64,000 nucleotides of DNA from Tenacibaculum sp. 190130A14a (GCF_964048965.1 NZ_OZ040189.1:1612001-1676000), one strand, 5' to 3'. Shown: positions 8,880-17,254, numbered from the stretch's first letter. Notes: generated by a model not told the origin, from the sequence alone. Numbers and translations are program-made.

Positions 8880-10643
8880 TTATATAATTGTTTTTCTAGT
8901 TCTAAAATGATTAAATGGATCTTTAGAGTATTTTTCTTTAACCCTAATAAGTTCCTCATAATTTTGAGCAAAATAGGTTTTTGTAGGAATGGAACTGTCT
9001 TTAAAACTTATAAAAGCACCAGAAGTGTTAGGAATATCAAAGTCTCTACAAACTTCAATCCAATCTAAAGCTCTGTTGGTATAATCATATAATGTATTGT
9101 CTTGGAAGTTTTTTATTTTTTCTTCGATATACTTTTTCATTTCGGGATCCATATTAGCATCTAAAGCTTCCCACCAACATTGATATTGAATAGTATATTG
9201 CTTATCGTTATAAGGAAAAGCACTTTCAGTTTCAGGATTGTTTTTATAAAAGTAACCTGTAATAGCTCCTAGTGTAATATAAGAAGTGATGGTGTTTTTT
9301 CTATTATGTTCGTTTAATAGAGGAGAGCATAAACTTTCAATTAACTTTTGATGTCCTTTTTTTCCTAAACCTACTTGATCAACCAATCTTGAAGTTATTT
9401 TATGCGGAGCTGGAAGATCTAAATCTGGTTGTAAAGGAGTACCGGTTAATAGATGATTATCCAATAAAGCCGCTCTAATTTCATTAAAAGATTCTCTATC
9501 CCAAGAACTCATTAAGTTTTCTCCGTAATTACTTTTGTGTTTAAAGTCCGCTCCTGTTGCTGGCTCAATACAAAGCATTTCTTCTGATACGGTAAGTATT
9601 CCTTTAAAGTTTTCGTTAACAAATGCTCTTAAGCTATCTTCATTACCTTCCCAATAACCGTTAAACTGACAATTAAGATTGAGGGTTTTATAAGGAACTG
9701 GAGTATTTTGATCCCAAGATCTTGCACTCATTTTAAGGTTAGTTCCTATGAGTTGAGGTGAATTGTTAGGTTGAATAAGCTCTTCCCATTTTTCTAATAC
9801 ATAAAGTGCAGGAACATTTCCTACAATTTCATCGGGGTTTGTTATGCTATATGGATTCCAAACAATGTTAAAGCGATGTAATACTTTTGGTAATTCAAAT
9901 GTTGCAATTTGAAATTCAGTTACAATACCATAACTCATTCCACCACCACCTCTAAGTGCCCAAAGTAAATCATGTCTTCCAGAGCTTTCAGAAATTAAAC
10001 GTATTATTTCGCCTTCTTTATTTAGCTCATATGTTCTATGAATAGAGCCTTCTTGTTCTATTTTTTGAATAGTACCATCTCCTAAAATAATAGTAGCACC
10101 GACTAACCTTTCACAACACATACCGTATTTTCGGGTCCAAGGTCCCCAGCCACCCCCCATGGTGAATCCAGCAATACCAACTGTGGCACAAGTACCGTGA
10201 GGTATCATTACATCTTTATCGGCTAATTGAGATGTTAAATCTTTAAAGCGAATACCAGGCTGTATATGAGCAATTGTATCTATTACTTGAACCTTATTCA
10301 TTTTTGAAACATCTATCAATACAACATTAGTTCCTGTACATTCACCTTCATGATCATGTCCTCCAGCCCTTACGCGAAAAGGGAGTTTATTGTTTTTAGC
10401 AGCATTAAAGGTTTCATATACGTCAGATAAGCTCATGCAATACACAATAACAAAGGGGTTGAACTGTAGTCTTCTGTTAAAAATTTGACTGTTTTGGTAA
10501 TGTTGATAAACATTGTCTAAGCTTCCCCAGTTGGTAGAAACTTGCTCTTTTGAAATAGAGGAATTATCTAATTCTATTAAAAAGTTGTCTATGTTTTTTT
10601 TTAGTAATTTATTAATGTTGTCTTGAATTGTGGGGGTTTCCAT
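8880..10643 (-). CDS. FAD-linked oxidase of the berberine bridge enzyme (BBE) type
   Basis: A 587-aa flavoprotein. The FAD_binding_4 domain (about 55-250) has RVRAGGHDHEG, where His96 is the expected 8-alpha-histidyl FAD ligand, and HGTCATVGIAGFTMGGGWG, where Cys152 is the expected 6-S-cysteinyl ligand, so the flavin is probably bicovalently bound. The C-terminal BBE domain is seen in the final residues (YFAQNYEELIRVKEKYSKDP). The family oxidises sugars, alcohols or alkaloid-like substrates with O2 and makes H2O2. No signal peptide is visible. The gene stands alone between repeat copy B and its own terminator. At 587 aa it is somewhat longer than typical members (450-550). Substrate unknown. 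Confidence 0.88.
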   Translation of the reverse strand: METPTIQDNINKLLKKNIDNFLIELDNSSISKEQVSTNWGSLDNVYQHYQNSQIFNRRLQFNPFVIVYCMSLSDVYETFNAAKNNKLPFRVRAGGHDHEGECTGTNVVLIDVSKMNKVQVIDTIAHIQPGIRFKDLTSQLADKDVMIPHGTCATVGIAGFTMGGGWGPWTRKYGMCCERLVGATIILGDGTIQKIEQEGSIHRTYELNKEGEIIRLISESSGRHDLLWALRGGGGMSYGIVTEFQIATFELPKVLHRFNIVWNPYSITNPDEIVGNVPALYVLEKWEELIQPNNSPQLIGTNLKMSARSWDQNTPVPYKTLNLNCQFNGYWEGNEDSLRAFVNENFKGILTVSEEMLCIEPATGADFKHKSNYGENLMSSWDRESFNEIRAALLDNHLLTGTPLQPDLDLPAPHKITSRLVDQVGLGKKGHQKLIESLCSPLLNEHNRKNTITSYITLGAITGYFYKNNPETESAFPYNDKQYTIQYQCWWEALDANMDPEMKKYIEEKIKNFQDNTLYDYTNRALDWIEVCRDFDIPNTSGAFISFKDSSIPTKTYFAQNYEELIRVKEKYSKDPFNHFRTRKTII

Positions 10644-10963
10644 AATAAAATAGTTTTAAGTTAAAGATTAAAAATATTGACTAGTTAAATATGACTTAGA
10701 AAGTATTCTCTAAGCGATTAATTTTTGAATATATAATGGGATAAAAGCAGTATAAGAGAGAAATTTGTCTGTTTAAAAAGAAGTTAAATAAAATCTTTTG
10801 ATAGATCTTCTCTTATTAGTAATTATCATTATTCTGATGTGAAATTAGCTTCAAACTAGTTACATTATAAGTTAGATGATGTAAAACGGAGATTTTATGT
10901 TGTGAAATTGGAATTTTGTTACCAAGTACTTTAAGGTAGCTTTTTGAGACAAAAAAATAGAGT
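10644..10963. other. 320-bp intergenic region upstream of the FAD oxidase
   Basis: It holds repeat copy B (10832-10910) and otherwise AT-rich sequence. I found no open frame with codon use like its neighbours, no RNA gene, and no clear TAnnTTTG promoter on the minus strand. It separates the two-component operon from its presumed target gene. Confidence 0.6.
10832..10910. repeat. 79-bp duplicated upstream element, copy B (predicted LytTR operator)
   Basis: 66 of 79 positions match copy A at 8702-8780. On the minus strand it reads ATTTCACAACAT, then 21 bp from that start GTTTTACATCAT, so the direct-repeat layout is kept although the second half-site has drifted. The stretch AAACGGAGATTTTATGTTGTGAAA in its right part is identical in both copies. 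It lies 188 bp upstream of the FAD oxidase start. Confidence 0.75.
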
Positions 10964-11710
10964 TTACTTTAAAATGGAAAAACTCTTAATAATGTTCTTG
11001 TATTTGTCACTAAAAGAAATATGATGATTGTTTTTTAATAATAAAAGGCTTTCCGAAACCATAATTTCTTCTATGGCATGAATGTTTACAATATATTTTC
11101 TATGTACCTGTTGAAATTGCTCTTTGTTTAAATAGGTATGTATCTTGCTAAGTGATATTTGAATAACAAATTTTTCATGAGAGGTTATAATGTTACAATA
11201 TCGATTCTCAACTTCTATAAATATGATATCTTGTAGCTTGACCTTTTTAAGTGTGTTTCTCTTTTTAATGAATAAATATTCATGAGCGATTACTGTATCT
11301 TCAGTGTTACTAGCAAAAACATTGATTTGATTGTAAAATTTTTCAATGGCCATTTCTATGGCATATATTAACTCTAGTTCGTTAAAAGGCTTCAATAAAA
11401 ATCGGAAGGGATTTGTGAGTTTTGCTCTTTCAAATATTTGTCGATCTTTAGATGAAGTTAAGAAAAGAAATGGTTTTCTAGCGTTTGGAATGGTAGAAAT
11501 AGTTTCCGCAAAATTGATTCCTTCTGGGTTTTCCCCTAGAAAGATATCGATGATTATTAAATCTATATTGAATTGATAAAATTGAGTAATAGCTTCTTTA
11601 TAATTTTTGGCGGTACCTACAACCTTATAATTATAACGTTCTAAAATTTCTGTAATATCATCTGCAAATTCTTGCTGATCTTCTATGATAAGAATGTTTA
11701 GTTTTTCCAT
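10964..11710 (-). CDS. LytTR family response regulator
   Basis: A 248-aa two-component regulator. The receiver domain (1-125) has the acidic pair Glu10-Asp11, phosphoacceptor Asp55 (LIIIDIFLGE), the switch Thr in FLFLTSS and the conserved Lys in FLLKPFNE. The LytTR DNA-binding domain (about 140-248) has FIEVENRYCNI and QVHRKYIVN, both typical. LytTR proteins bind direct repeats spaced about two helical turns apart. The kinase gene ends 7 bp upstream, so the pair is one operon. The nearest candidate targets are the two repeat elements at 10832 and 8702. Confidence 0.93.
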   Translation of the reverse strand: MEKLNILIIEDQQEFADDITEILERYNYKVVGTAKNYKEAITQFYQFNIDLIIIDIFLGENPEGINFAETISTIPNARKPFLFLTSSKDRQIFERAKLTNPFRFLLKPFNELELIYAIEMAIEKFYNQINVFASNTEDTVIAHEYLFIKKRNTLKKVKLQDIIFIEVENRYCNIITSHEKFVIQISLSKIHTYLNKEQFQQVHRKYIVNIHAIEEIMVSESLLLLKNNHHISFSDKYKNIIKSFSILK

Positions 11711-11717
11711 TGTTTAT

Positions 11718-13436
11718 TTAAGGTTTAGGGAATTTTAAAATAATTTTAGTGCCAATGTTAACTTTACTTTCAATATGAAAAGAAGCATTGTTTTTAGCAG
11801 TAAGTGTTTTGCATAACTGTATCCCCAAACCCGTTCCAATTTCTTGTTGGTTTTTCTTTTTATGTAGAAGAGGAGTTTCTTTAAGAAGATTAGCCACAGT
11901 AGTATTGTCCATGCCAATACCTGTATCTTCTATAATGAAATAAATATTGTTTTGAAATAGGTAGGATGTGCATGTAATAATTCCTTTATGAGGGGTGAAT
12001 TTTATAGCATTATCGAGTACATTTCTAATAATAATTTTCAGAGAGTCTATATCAACTGTTATAAAACTTGGCTGTATGATTTTGTTTGAAAAATAAATTT
12101 TTTTATGATCAAACAAAGGTTGATAGTTATAAGCTACTTGTTGCACGATTTGATAAAGGTCAACTTGCTCCATATGAAAATATAATTGCTCGGTTTGTAA
12201 AGTTGCCCAGTTTAATGAATTTTCAAGAAGGTTATAGGTAGATCTAGCGATAGAAACATTTTTGGAAGCGATTCGATTTAAGGTTTCATAGTTTTCATTT
12301 TCAATGTTTTTTAACAATTTGGAATTACTTTGTTGCATTAAGTTCACAGAAGAACGTAAATCATGACTAACCACAGAGAACAATTTATCTTTCGTTTTAT
12401 TTAATAGGGTGAGTTCTTTCTTTTGCGAGTTTATAATTTGATGACTTTTACTTTTTTGAATGTAAAAAACACTTCCTAAAACCAAAAGGAGCACTAAGAA
12501 AAGAGAAGATATAATGAGGTTATTTCTTTGACTAGATTTTAACCTGTTTTCTGCTTCTAAAATATTAATCTGTTTTTCTTTCTCAGAGAGAGCTAGTTTT
12601 TTCTCGAATTGAGCAATATTCCATATATTTTGTTGGTTATTAATAGCGTCTTTCCATTTCTCATATTCTTTTCGATAAATTAATGATTTTGCAAGGTCTT
12701 TTCGGTTTTCTTCAACAATTGCCATGTTTAAAGAAGCCTTTCTTTTTACCTCAAAATTATTTGTCTTTTTAGATAGATCATATGCCTTTTTAAAAAAAGG
12801 TATAGCTATATTATCTTTGTATTGTTCGTAATACACATTGGCAATATCCATATAAGAACCAATTAACCGAATCGTATCCTTATTTTCTTCCTGTAGTTGC
12901 AATGCTTTGTTCAAATACTCAGTAGCCTTGGTATAATTAGATAAATGAAAATAAGCAATACCAATGTCGTGAATAACTGAGCTTTTATGAATGTTTTTTG
13001 AGAAGAAGTTAGATTTTCTTACTCTTTCAAAATATAAAATAGCTTTTTGATAAGCCTCTTGTTCTAGTGAAATACCTCCTAAGTTTTTAAGAATGTGATA
13101 ATAAAAAGGAAAAGTAGAATCTACCTTTTGATAAGTGTTTATAGTTTCAGTGTAGATTTTTTTCTTCATAAAACTATAGCCTCTCATGTAATTTAAGTAA
13201 TTAAGAATGTCTTTGTTATTATGGACTAAGAGTGCTTTAGAGGTTGATACAATGACAGAATCCCAATTCTTTTTTAAAAAGAATTGGGAGGACTTAAGGA
13301 AGTTTACTTCTTTTACTTGGAGTTGGTTAATTTGTTTTTCAAACTGATCAAATTGATTGTTTTTATTTCCTTGTGAAAAAGTTTGAGTACAAAAGAATAG
13401 AAACGTAATGTAAAATAACGTTTGTTTCAAATTCAT
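11718..13436 (-). CDS. Sensor histidine kinase with periplasmic TPR repeats
   Basis: A 572-aa kinase. Residues 1-21 are a signal peptide or first TM; 45-270 hold tetratricopeptide-like helices (for example AIPFFKKAYDLSKKTNNFEV); 270-302 are coiled coil; 306-326 are a transmembrane helix (NLIISSLFLVLLLVLGSVFYI). The HisKA domain has His358 in FSVVSHDLR. The ATPase domain shows IIRNVLDNAIKFTP (N box), EDTGIGM (G1) and GTGLGIQLCK (G2). This is the usual flavobacterial TPR sensor layout, with a HisKA kinase driving a LytTR regulator. The signal is unknown. Confidence 0.92.
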   Translation of the reverse strand: MNLKQTLFYITFLFFCTQTFSQGNKNNQFDQFEKQINQLQVKEVNFLKSSQFFLKKNWDSVIVSTSKALLVHNNKDILNYLNYMRGYSFMKKKIYTETINTYQKVDSTFPFYYHILKNLGGISLEQEAYQKAILYFERVRKSNFFSKNIHKSSVIHDIGIAYFHLSNYTKATEYLNKALQLQEENKDTIRLIGSYMDIANVYYEQYKDNIAIPFFKKAYDLSKKTNNFEVKRKASLNMAIVEENRKDLAKSLIYRKEYEKWKDAINNQQNIWNIAQFEKKLALSEKEKQINILEAENRLKSSQRNNLIISSLFLVLLLVLGSVFYIQKSKSHQIINSQKKELTLLNKTKDKLFSVVSHDLRSSVNLMQQSNSKLLKNIENENYETLNRIASKNVSIARSTYNLLENSLNWATLQTEQLYFHMEQVDLYQIVQQVAYNYQPLFDHKKIYFSNKIIQPSFITVDIDSLKIIIRNVLDNAIKFTPHKGIITCTSYLFQNNIYFIIEDTGIGMDNTTVANLLKETPLLHKKKNQQEIGTGLGIQLCKTLTAKNNASFHIESKVNIGTKIILKFPKP

Positions 13437-13457
13437 TGATGAAAATTATCCAGGTTA

Positions 13458-13949
13458 TTAATCGGTAGTCTGAACTGTTGTTTCAGTTCCTCTAGACGTT
13501 TTAGGATCAATATCCCATACAAAGGTTTGTACAACTTTTATATCACACATATCGATGTGTTCAGGAAATCCTTCAGTTAATCGGGTCGTGAATTCGGCAG
13601 TATAAGCTTGGTACTCAAATCCACTAGGAGCATCTTTTAAAAGTTGCGCCTGCGCTTCATCGGCACAGGATAAAAAGAATTGTAACTTACCATGACCAAA
13701 ATTACTGATAGAAAACAATTGATGAACACTTACCGAGGTTAATTCTTGATAAGAATTCACAAAGAATAAAACGTTTACCGTTATTGATTTTTCAATATCG
13801 TCATAAGAAGCTTCTACTAAAGAAGGTAATGGCTTATCGAAATTATTATTAAAAATAATATTTCCTGATTCAATAACTTTTACTTGATTATCAATTTCAA
13901 TTCCAGGAGGGAAGATGATTGATTCGGGCGAATTTACATTAATGTTCAT
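13458..13949 (-). CDS. Uncharacterised 163-aa protein heading the two-component operon
   Basis: I do not recognise this protein. It has no signal peptide or TM segment. It begins MNINVNSPESIIFPPGIEID, is beta-rich and acidic, and ends in a Thr-rich tail (GTETTVQTTD). It precedes the kinase gene by 21 bp in the same direction, so it is probably made together with the sensor pair. It may be a ligand, an effector of the pathway, or a small structural protein; nothing in the sequence decides between these. Confidence 0.75.
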   Translation of the reverse strand: MNINVNSPESIIFPPGIEIDNQVKVIESGNIIFNNNFDKPLPSLVEASYDDIEKSITVNVLFFVNSYQELTSVSVHQLFSISNFGHGKLQFFLSCADEAQAQLLKDAPSGFEYQAYTAEFTTRLTEGFPEHIDMCDIKVVQTFVWDIDPKTSRGTETTVQTTD

Positions 13950-14173
13950 GACTTCGGGGGTTATAATTTATGTAGTAAATATAAGAAAGTTTATGTACTT
14001 AATAAAGAAAAGTATGAATTGCTTTAACGAAAAAACGGTACAGAGTTTGTAAGTGAAAAGATATGAGTAGTTACATTTTTTTATCAAAATTTTATAATAA
14101 TATTTGTATTTCTGTATAAAAAAATACATATTTGTAACTCGTTATTAATCAATGCTAAAGCCTATAGAATACA

Positions 14174-14237
14174 ATTACTATTTAAAATAATTTCCCTTAA
14201 CCCCGCAAAAGCCTGGAGCTTTTGTATAAATAGTAAT
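14174..14237 (+). promoter_or_regulatory. Nested hairpin in the leader of the sigma factor gene
   Basis: ATTACTATTTA (14174-14184) is the exact reverse complement of TAAATAGTAAT (14227-14237), an 11-bp outer stem ending 5 nt before the ATG at 14243. Inside lies a second stem, CAAAAGC (14206-14212) with GCTTTTG (14218-14224), loop CTGGA. The segment between them, TTTCCCTTAACCCCG, would be a single-stranded internal loop. Such a structure next to the start codon could control translation. It is not followed by a T run, so it is not a terminator. I recognise no known riboswitch class. Confidence 0.55.
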
Positions 14238-14242
14238 GTATT

Positions 14243-14830
14243 ATGACACATCGAGATTTTGTAAGTGATAGCGCTTTAGTAAAAGATTATATCAATGGAA
14301 AAGAAATTGCTATAGAAATTCTTATCAAACGTCATCAAAATAGGTTGTATAGTTTTATATACAGTAAAATTCAAGACCGAGACACCACCGAAGATATTTT
14401 TCAAGACACTTTTATCAAAGTTATTCGTACGCTTAAAAGAGGAAGCTACAACGAAGAAGGTAAGTTTTTACCATGGGTAATGCGTATTTCTCATAATTTG
14501 ATTATTGATTATTTTAGAAAAAATAACCGTATGCCTACTTTTAATAATACGGATGAATTTGATATTTTTTCAGTTTTGAGTGATGGAAGTTTAAATGCTG
14601 AAAATAAAATCATTAAGGAGCAAATTTTAAACGATGTAAAAGAGTTGATTAATGAACTTCCAGAAGAGCAAAAAGAAGTATTGGTAATGAGGATGTATAA
14701 TGATATGAGCTTTAATGAAATATCTGAAAATACAGGAGTTAGTATTAACACTGCCTTAGGAAGAATGCGCTATGCATTAATCAATTTAAGGAAGATTGTA
14801 GATAAAAATAAAATTATTTTGGTCAACTAA
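14243..14830 (+). CDS. ECF-type RNA polymerase sigma factor
   Basis: A 195-aa sigma-70 family protein. Region 2 is seen at about 25-95 (LIKRHQNRLYSFIYSKIQD, then DIFQDTFIKV and FLPWVMRISHNLIIDYFR); region 4 at about 130-185 (LPEEQKEVLVMRMYNDMSF, EISENTGVSINTALGRMRYA). The presence of only these two regions makes it an extracytoplasmic-function type. No anti-sigma gene is adjacent; instead a 47-codon ORF follows. The leader carries a nested hairpin, which suggests control of translation. The target genes are unknown. Confidence 0.93.
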   Translation: MTHRDFVSDSALVKDYINGKEIAIEILIKRHQNRLYSFIYSKIQDRDTTEDIFQDTFIKVIRTLKRGSYNEEGKFLPWVMRISHNLIIDYFRKNNRMPTFNNTDEFDIFSVLSDGSLNAENKIIKEQILNDVKELINELPEEQKEVLVMRMYNDMSFNEISENTGVSINTALGRMRYALINLRKIVDKNKIILVN

Positions 14831-14886
14831 ACAATATAATTGTAAAGTTGACGTTAAATATTTGATAATAAGGGAAAAATATTTAT

Positions 14887-15030
14887 ATGATGCAACTTTA
14901 CTCAGAAAAATCATCTGATTTTCAGATGAGACCTAAAAAAGAAACAATTCAATTTTTGATTAATTACTCGAAAACGCTGAAAGTAGTGAAAACCAAATCA
15001 AACTATCTCATTGAATTGAATTTGAATTAA
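14887..15030 (+). CDS. Small conserved-looking protein downstream of the sigma factor (47 aa)
   Basis: A short frame begins MMQLYSEKSSDFQMRPKKET and ends at TAA 15028-15030. It is basic and has normal codon use for the window. It is 56 bp behind the sigma factor gene and before a shared terminator, so it is probably on the same transcript. I recall similar short proteins with a SSxFQMRPxKETIQFLxNYSK core behind sigma factors in other Flavobacteriaceae. It could modulate the sigma factor, but its function is unknown. The second ATG at 14890 is an equally good start. Confidence 0.65.
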   Translation: MMQLYSEKSSDFQMRPKKETIQFLINYSKTLKVVKTKSNYLIELNLN

Positions 15031-15036
15031 GAGTGG

Positions 15037-15068
15037 AAAAAGCTTTAACTTGTGTTAAGGCTTTTTTT
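15037..15068. terminator. Bidirectional terminator between the sigma unit and nth
   Basis: AAAAAGCTTTAAC (15037-15049) pairs with GTTAAGGCTTTTT with one G-T pair and a 4-nt loop; T runs follow on both strands. It serves the convergent sigma/small ORF unit and the nth gene, whose stop codon overlaps it. Confidence 0.75.
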
Positions 15069-15723
15069 ATTTTTTAGATTTATGGTAATCGTCAATCACA
15101 GTTTTTCGACCTATTGTGGTAGTAATAATGTCATTTTCTAATTTCCATCCGCGTGCTGGAGAATATTCTCTTCCGTAATAAATTATTTGTAAGTGTAGTT
15201 TATTCCATAGTTCTTTAGGAAATAAACGCTTGGCATCTTTTTCAGTTTGCGTAACATTTTTACCATTGGTTAAATTCCAACGATACATCAATCGATGAAT
15301 ATGAGTATCTACAGGAAAGGCAGGTATGTTAAAGGCTTGTGCCATTACTACACTGGCAGTTTTATGACCTACTGCAGGAAGGGCTTCTAAAGCCTCCATA
15401 TCAACGGGGACTTTTCCATCGTGTTTCTCTATTAAGATTTGAGATAAACCATGAATCCCTTTAGATTTCATGGGTGACAATCCCACAGGCTTAATAATCT
15501 CTCTAATTTCATCTACCGAAAGTTTGACCATATCATAAGGATTGTTTGCACGTTCGAACAATAAAGGAGTTATGGTATTAACACGAGCGTCTGTACTTTG
15601 TGCCGACATTAAAACAGCAATTAATAAAGTATAAGGGTCTGTATGATCTAATGGAATAGGAGTTTCAGGATATAAGTTTTCAAGGGTGTCTATTACAAAT
15701 TGAACTTTGTCGGCTTTGGTCAT
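15067..15723 (-). CDS. nth: Endonuclease III-like DNA glycosylase lacking the iron-sulfur cysteines
   Basis: The enzyme removes oxidised pyrimidines and nicks abasic sites in base excision repair. The helix-hairpin-helix motif LPAVGHKTASVVM holds the catalytic Lys, and VDTHIHRL holds the catalytic Asp. In classical Nth four C-terminal cysteines bind a 4Fe-4S cluster; here that region reads YYGREYSPARGWKLENDIIT and the whole protein has no cysteine at all. I chose ATG 15723 (MTKADKVQF); a more upstream ATG at 15744 would reach into the divergent peroxiredoxin leader. The intergenic space to that gene is 34 bp. Confidence 0.9.
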   Translation of the reverse strand: MTKADKVQFVIDTLENLYPETPIPLDHTDPYTLLIAVLMSAQSTDARVNTITPLLFERANNPYDMVKLSVDEIREIIKPVGLSPMKSKGIHGLSQILIEKHDGKVPVDMEALEALPAVGHKTASVVMAQAFNIPAFPVDTHIHRLMYRWNLTNGKNVTQTEKDAKRLFPKELWNKLHLQIIYYGREYSPARGWKLENDIITTTIGRKTVIDDYHKSKK

Positions 15724-15757
15724 TTTCAGTATCTTTATATCCACAAAAATACAAATT

Positions 15758-16210
15758 ATGACAACATTAAAAACAGGAGATGCAGCACCTAGTTTTGAAG
15801 CTAAAGATGAAAAAGGGACAGTTAGAAAACTGTCTGATTATAAAGGTAAAAAATTAGTATTGTTTTTTTATCCTAAAGCAAGTACACCAGGTTGTACAGC
15901 AGAAGCTTGTAATTTAAGAGATAATTACGAATCGTTTTTGGCACAGGGGTATGAGATATTAGGAGTAAGTGCTGATTCTGCAAAACGTCAACAAAATTGG
16001 ATTAATAAGCATGAGTTACCCTTTCCTTTATTGGCAGACGAAGAAAAAGAAGTAATCAATGCATTTGGAGTATGGGGTCCTAAAAAGTTCATGGGAAAAG
16101 AATATGATGGTATTCACCGTACAACGTTTGTAATTGATGAGAATGGTACTATTAAAGATGTTATTGCTAAGGTAAAAACCAAAGAGCATACTGCTCAGAT
16201 ATTAAAATAA
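15758..16210 (+). CDS. bcp: Thioredoxin-dependent thiol peroxidase (Bcp/PrxQ peroxiredoxin)
   Basis: A 150-aa AhpC/TSA family peroxidase that reduces H2O2 and organic hydroperoxides. Peroxidatic Cys46 and resolving Cys51 lie in ASTPGCTAEACNLRD, the atypical 2-Cys PrxQ pattern, after the usual LVLFFYPK strand. I chose the ATG at 15758 (MTTLKTGDAAPSF); an upstream ATG at 15707 lies inside the divergent nth gene. It faces nth across 34 bp, so oxidative DNA repair and peroxide removal may share control. Confidence 0.95.
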   Translation: MTTLKTGDAAPSFEAKDEKGTVRKLSDYKGKKLVLFFYPKASTPGCTAEACNLRDNYESFLAQGYEILGVSADSAKRQQNWINKHELPFPLLADEEKEVINAFGVWGPKKFMGKEYDGIHRTTFVIDENGTIKDVIAKVKTKEHTAQILK

Positions 16211-16238
16211 AAAAACGAGCTAAATGCTCGTTTTTTTT
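16209..16238. terminator. Bidirectional terminator between bcp and the hydroxylase gene
   Basis: AAAAAAACGAGC and GCTCGTTTTTTT form a perfect 12-bp stem with loop TAAAT. It overlaps both stop codons of the convergent genes. Confidence 0.85.
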
Positions 16239-17196
16239 ATGCGGCTTTTGTAGCCTTATTTTGTAGTTGCTCTCGCAATTCTTTTTGTAATTGTTTACTT
16301 GTTTTGGAACTTCCATCATGGCTCCAGCCAGGAGGCATAAATACATACTTTAATCTTGTTCCTAATGGTAGGTGCTTTTTATTATGGAAAAAGTCTTTAA
16401 ATATGTCTTTCCATTCATGAAAAATTATATTAATAGGACCTTTATCTTCTAAAGGTTTAGTCAAACCGAATTTTAATTTTTCATAATCTTCCTCGTCCTC
16501 TTCAGCTTGAAAGGTACCAAACATCCTATCCCAAATAATTAAAAACATACCCATGTTTTTATCTAAATATTTTATGTTAGATGCATGGTGAACACGATGG
16601 TGAGAAGGTGTTACGAATATATATTCCCAAATATTTAACAAGAATCCTACAAACCCTTTACGTTTATTTTTTTTAATAAAGTTAGTATGACATAAAGTAC
16701 CATAATTTTGATTCATGGCATAAGCAAACATAATATGCAAAGGAGCAATTCCTATAAGGATTAAAGGAATTAAAAACATGAAACGATAAAAAGGTTGTAA
16801 TACTGGTGAACGAAATCCAGTTGATATATTGTAATATTCTGAATTGTGATGGGTTACATGTACCGCCCAGAAAAACCTTGAATGATGATCAACATAATGA
16901 TGAATATAATACAAAAAGTCTTGGCCAACAAAAGCCAATACCCAATATAAAACACCTGTATTTTCCCAATCAATAATTCTGTAGCTATAAAAGAAGTTCA
17001 TCACAATAAAGGATACCCCATACATTAAAGCGTCTAAAAGAACATTGGTTAGAGCAAAATATACATTTGTAGAAACATCTTTAAACTCGTAGTTTTTAGC
17101 TTTTCTTTTGTAACTAAAATACATTTCTACGGCAATGGCTAGAGCACAAACAGGAATAAACCATCGATAAGCATTTTCGTGAGTGAAAATATCCAT
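16237..17196 (-). CDS. Sterol desaturase/fatty acid hydroxylase family membrane protein
   Basis: A 319-aa integral membrane di-iron enzyme with four or more TM segments. The histidine clusters are HHYVDHH, VHVTHHNSEYYN and SHHRVHHASN, the HxxxH/HxxHH pattern of the fatty acid hydroxylase superfamily. Such proteins oxidise long aliphatic chains of lipids with O2. It has a paralog at 42436-43422 with the same motifs. The C-terminus is a cytosolic, charged tail. It is a single gene; substrate unknown. Confidence 0.9.
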   Translation of the reverse strand: MDIFTHENAYRWFIPVCALAIAVEMYFSYKRKAKNYEFKDVSTNVYFALTNVLLDALMYGVSFIVMNFFYSYRIIDWENTGVLYWVLAFVGQDFLYYIHHYVDHHSRFFWAVHVTHHNSEYYNISTGFRSPVLQPFYRFMFLIPLILIGIAPLHIMFAYAMNQNYGTLCHTNFIKKNKRKGFVGFLLNIWEYIFVTPSHHRVHHASNIKYLDKNMGMFLIIWDRMFGTFQAEEDEEDYEKLKFGLTKPLEDKGPINIIFHEWKDIFKDFFHNKKHLPLGTRLKYVFMPPGWSHDGSSKTSKQLQKELREQLQNKATKAA

Positions 17197-17254
17197 ACTA
17201 CACTATAATTTTGGGTGCAAAGATAGGAGATATTTAAAATTTATATAAGGCTAA

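Noticed and set aside
14021..14060. Possible third LytTR site upstream of the 163-aa gene (CGAAA and TGAAA blocks)
   Set aside because: The blocks are 26 bp apart rather than 21 and there is no further similarity to the two 79-bp copies.
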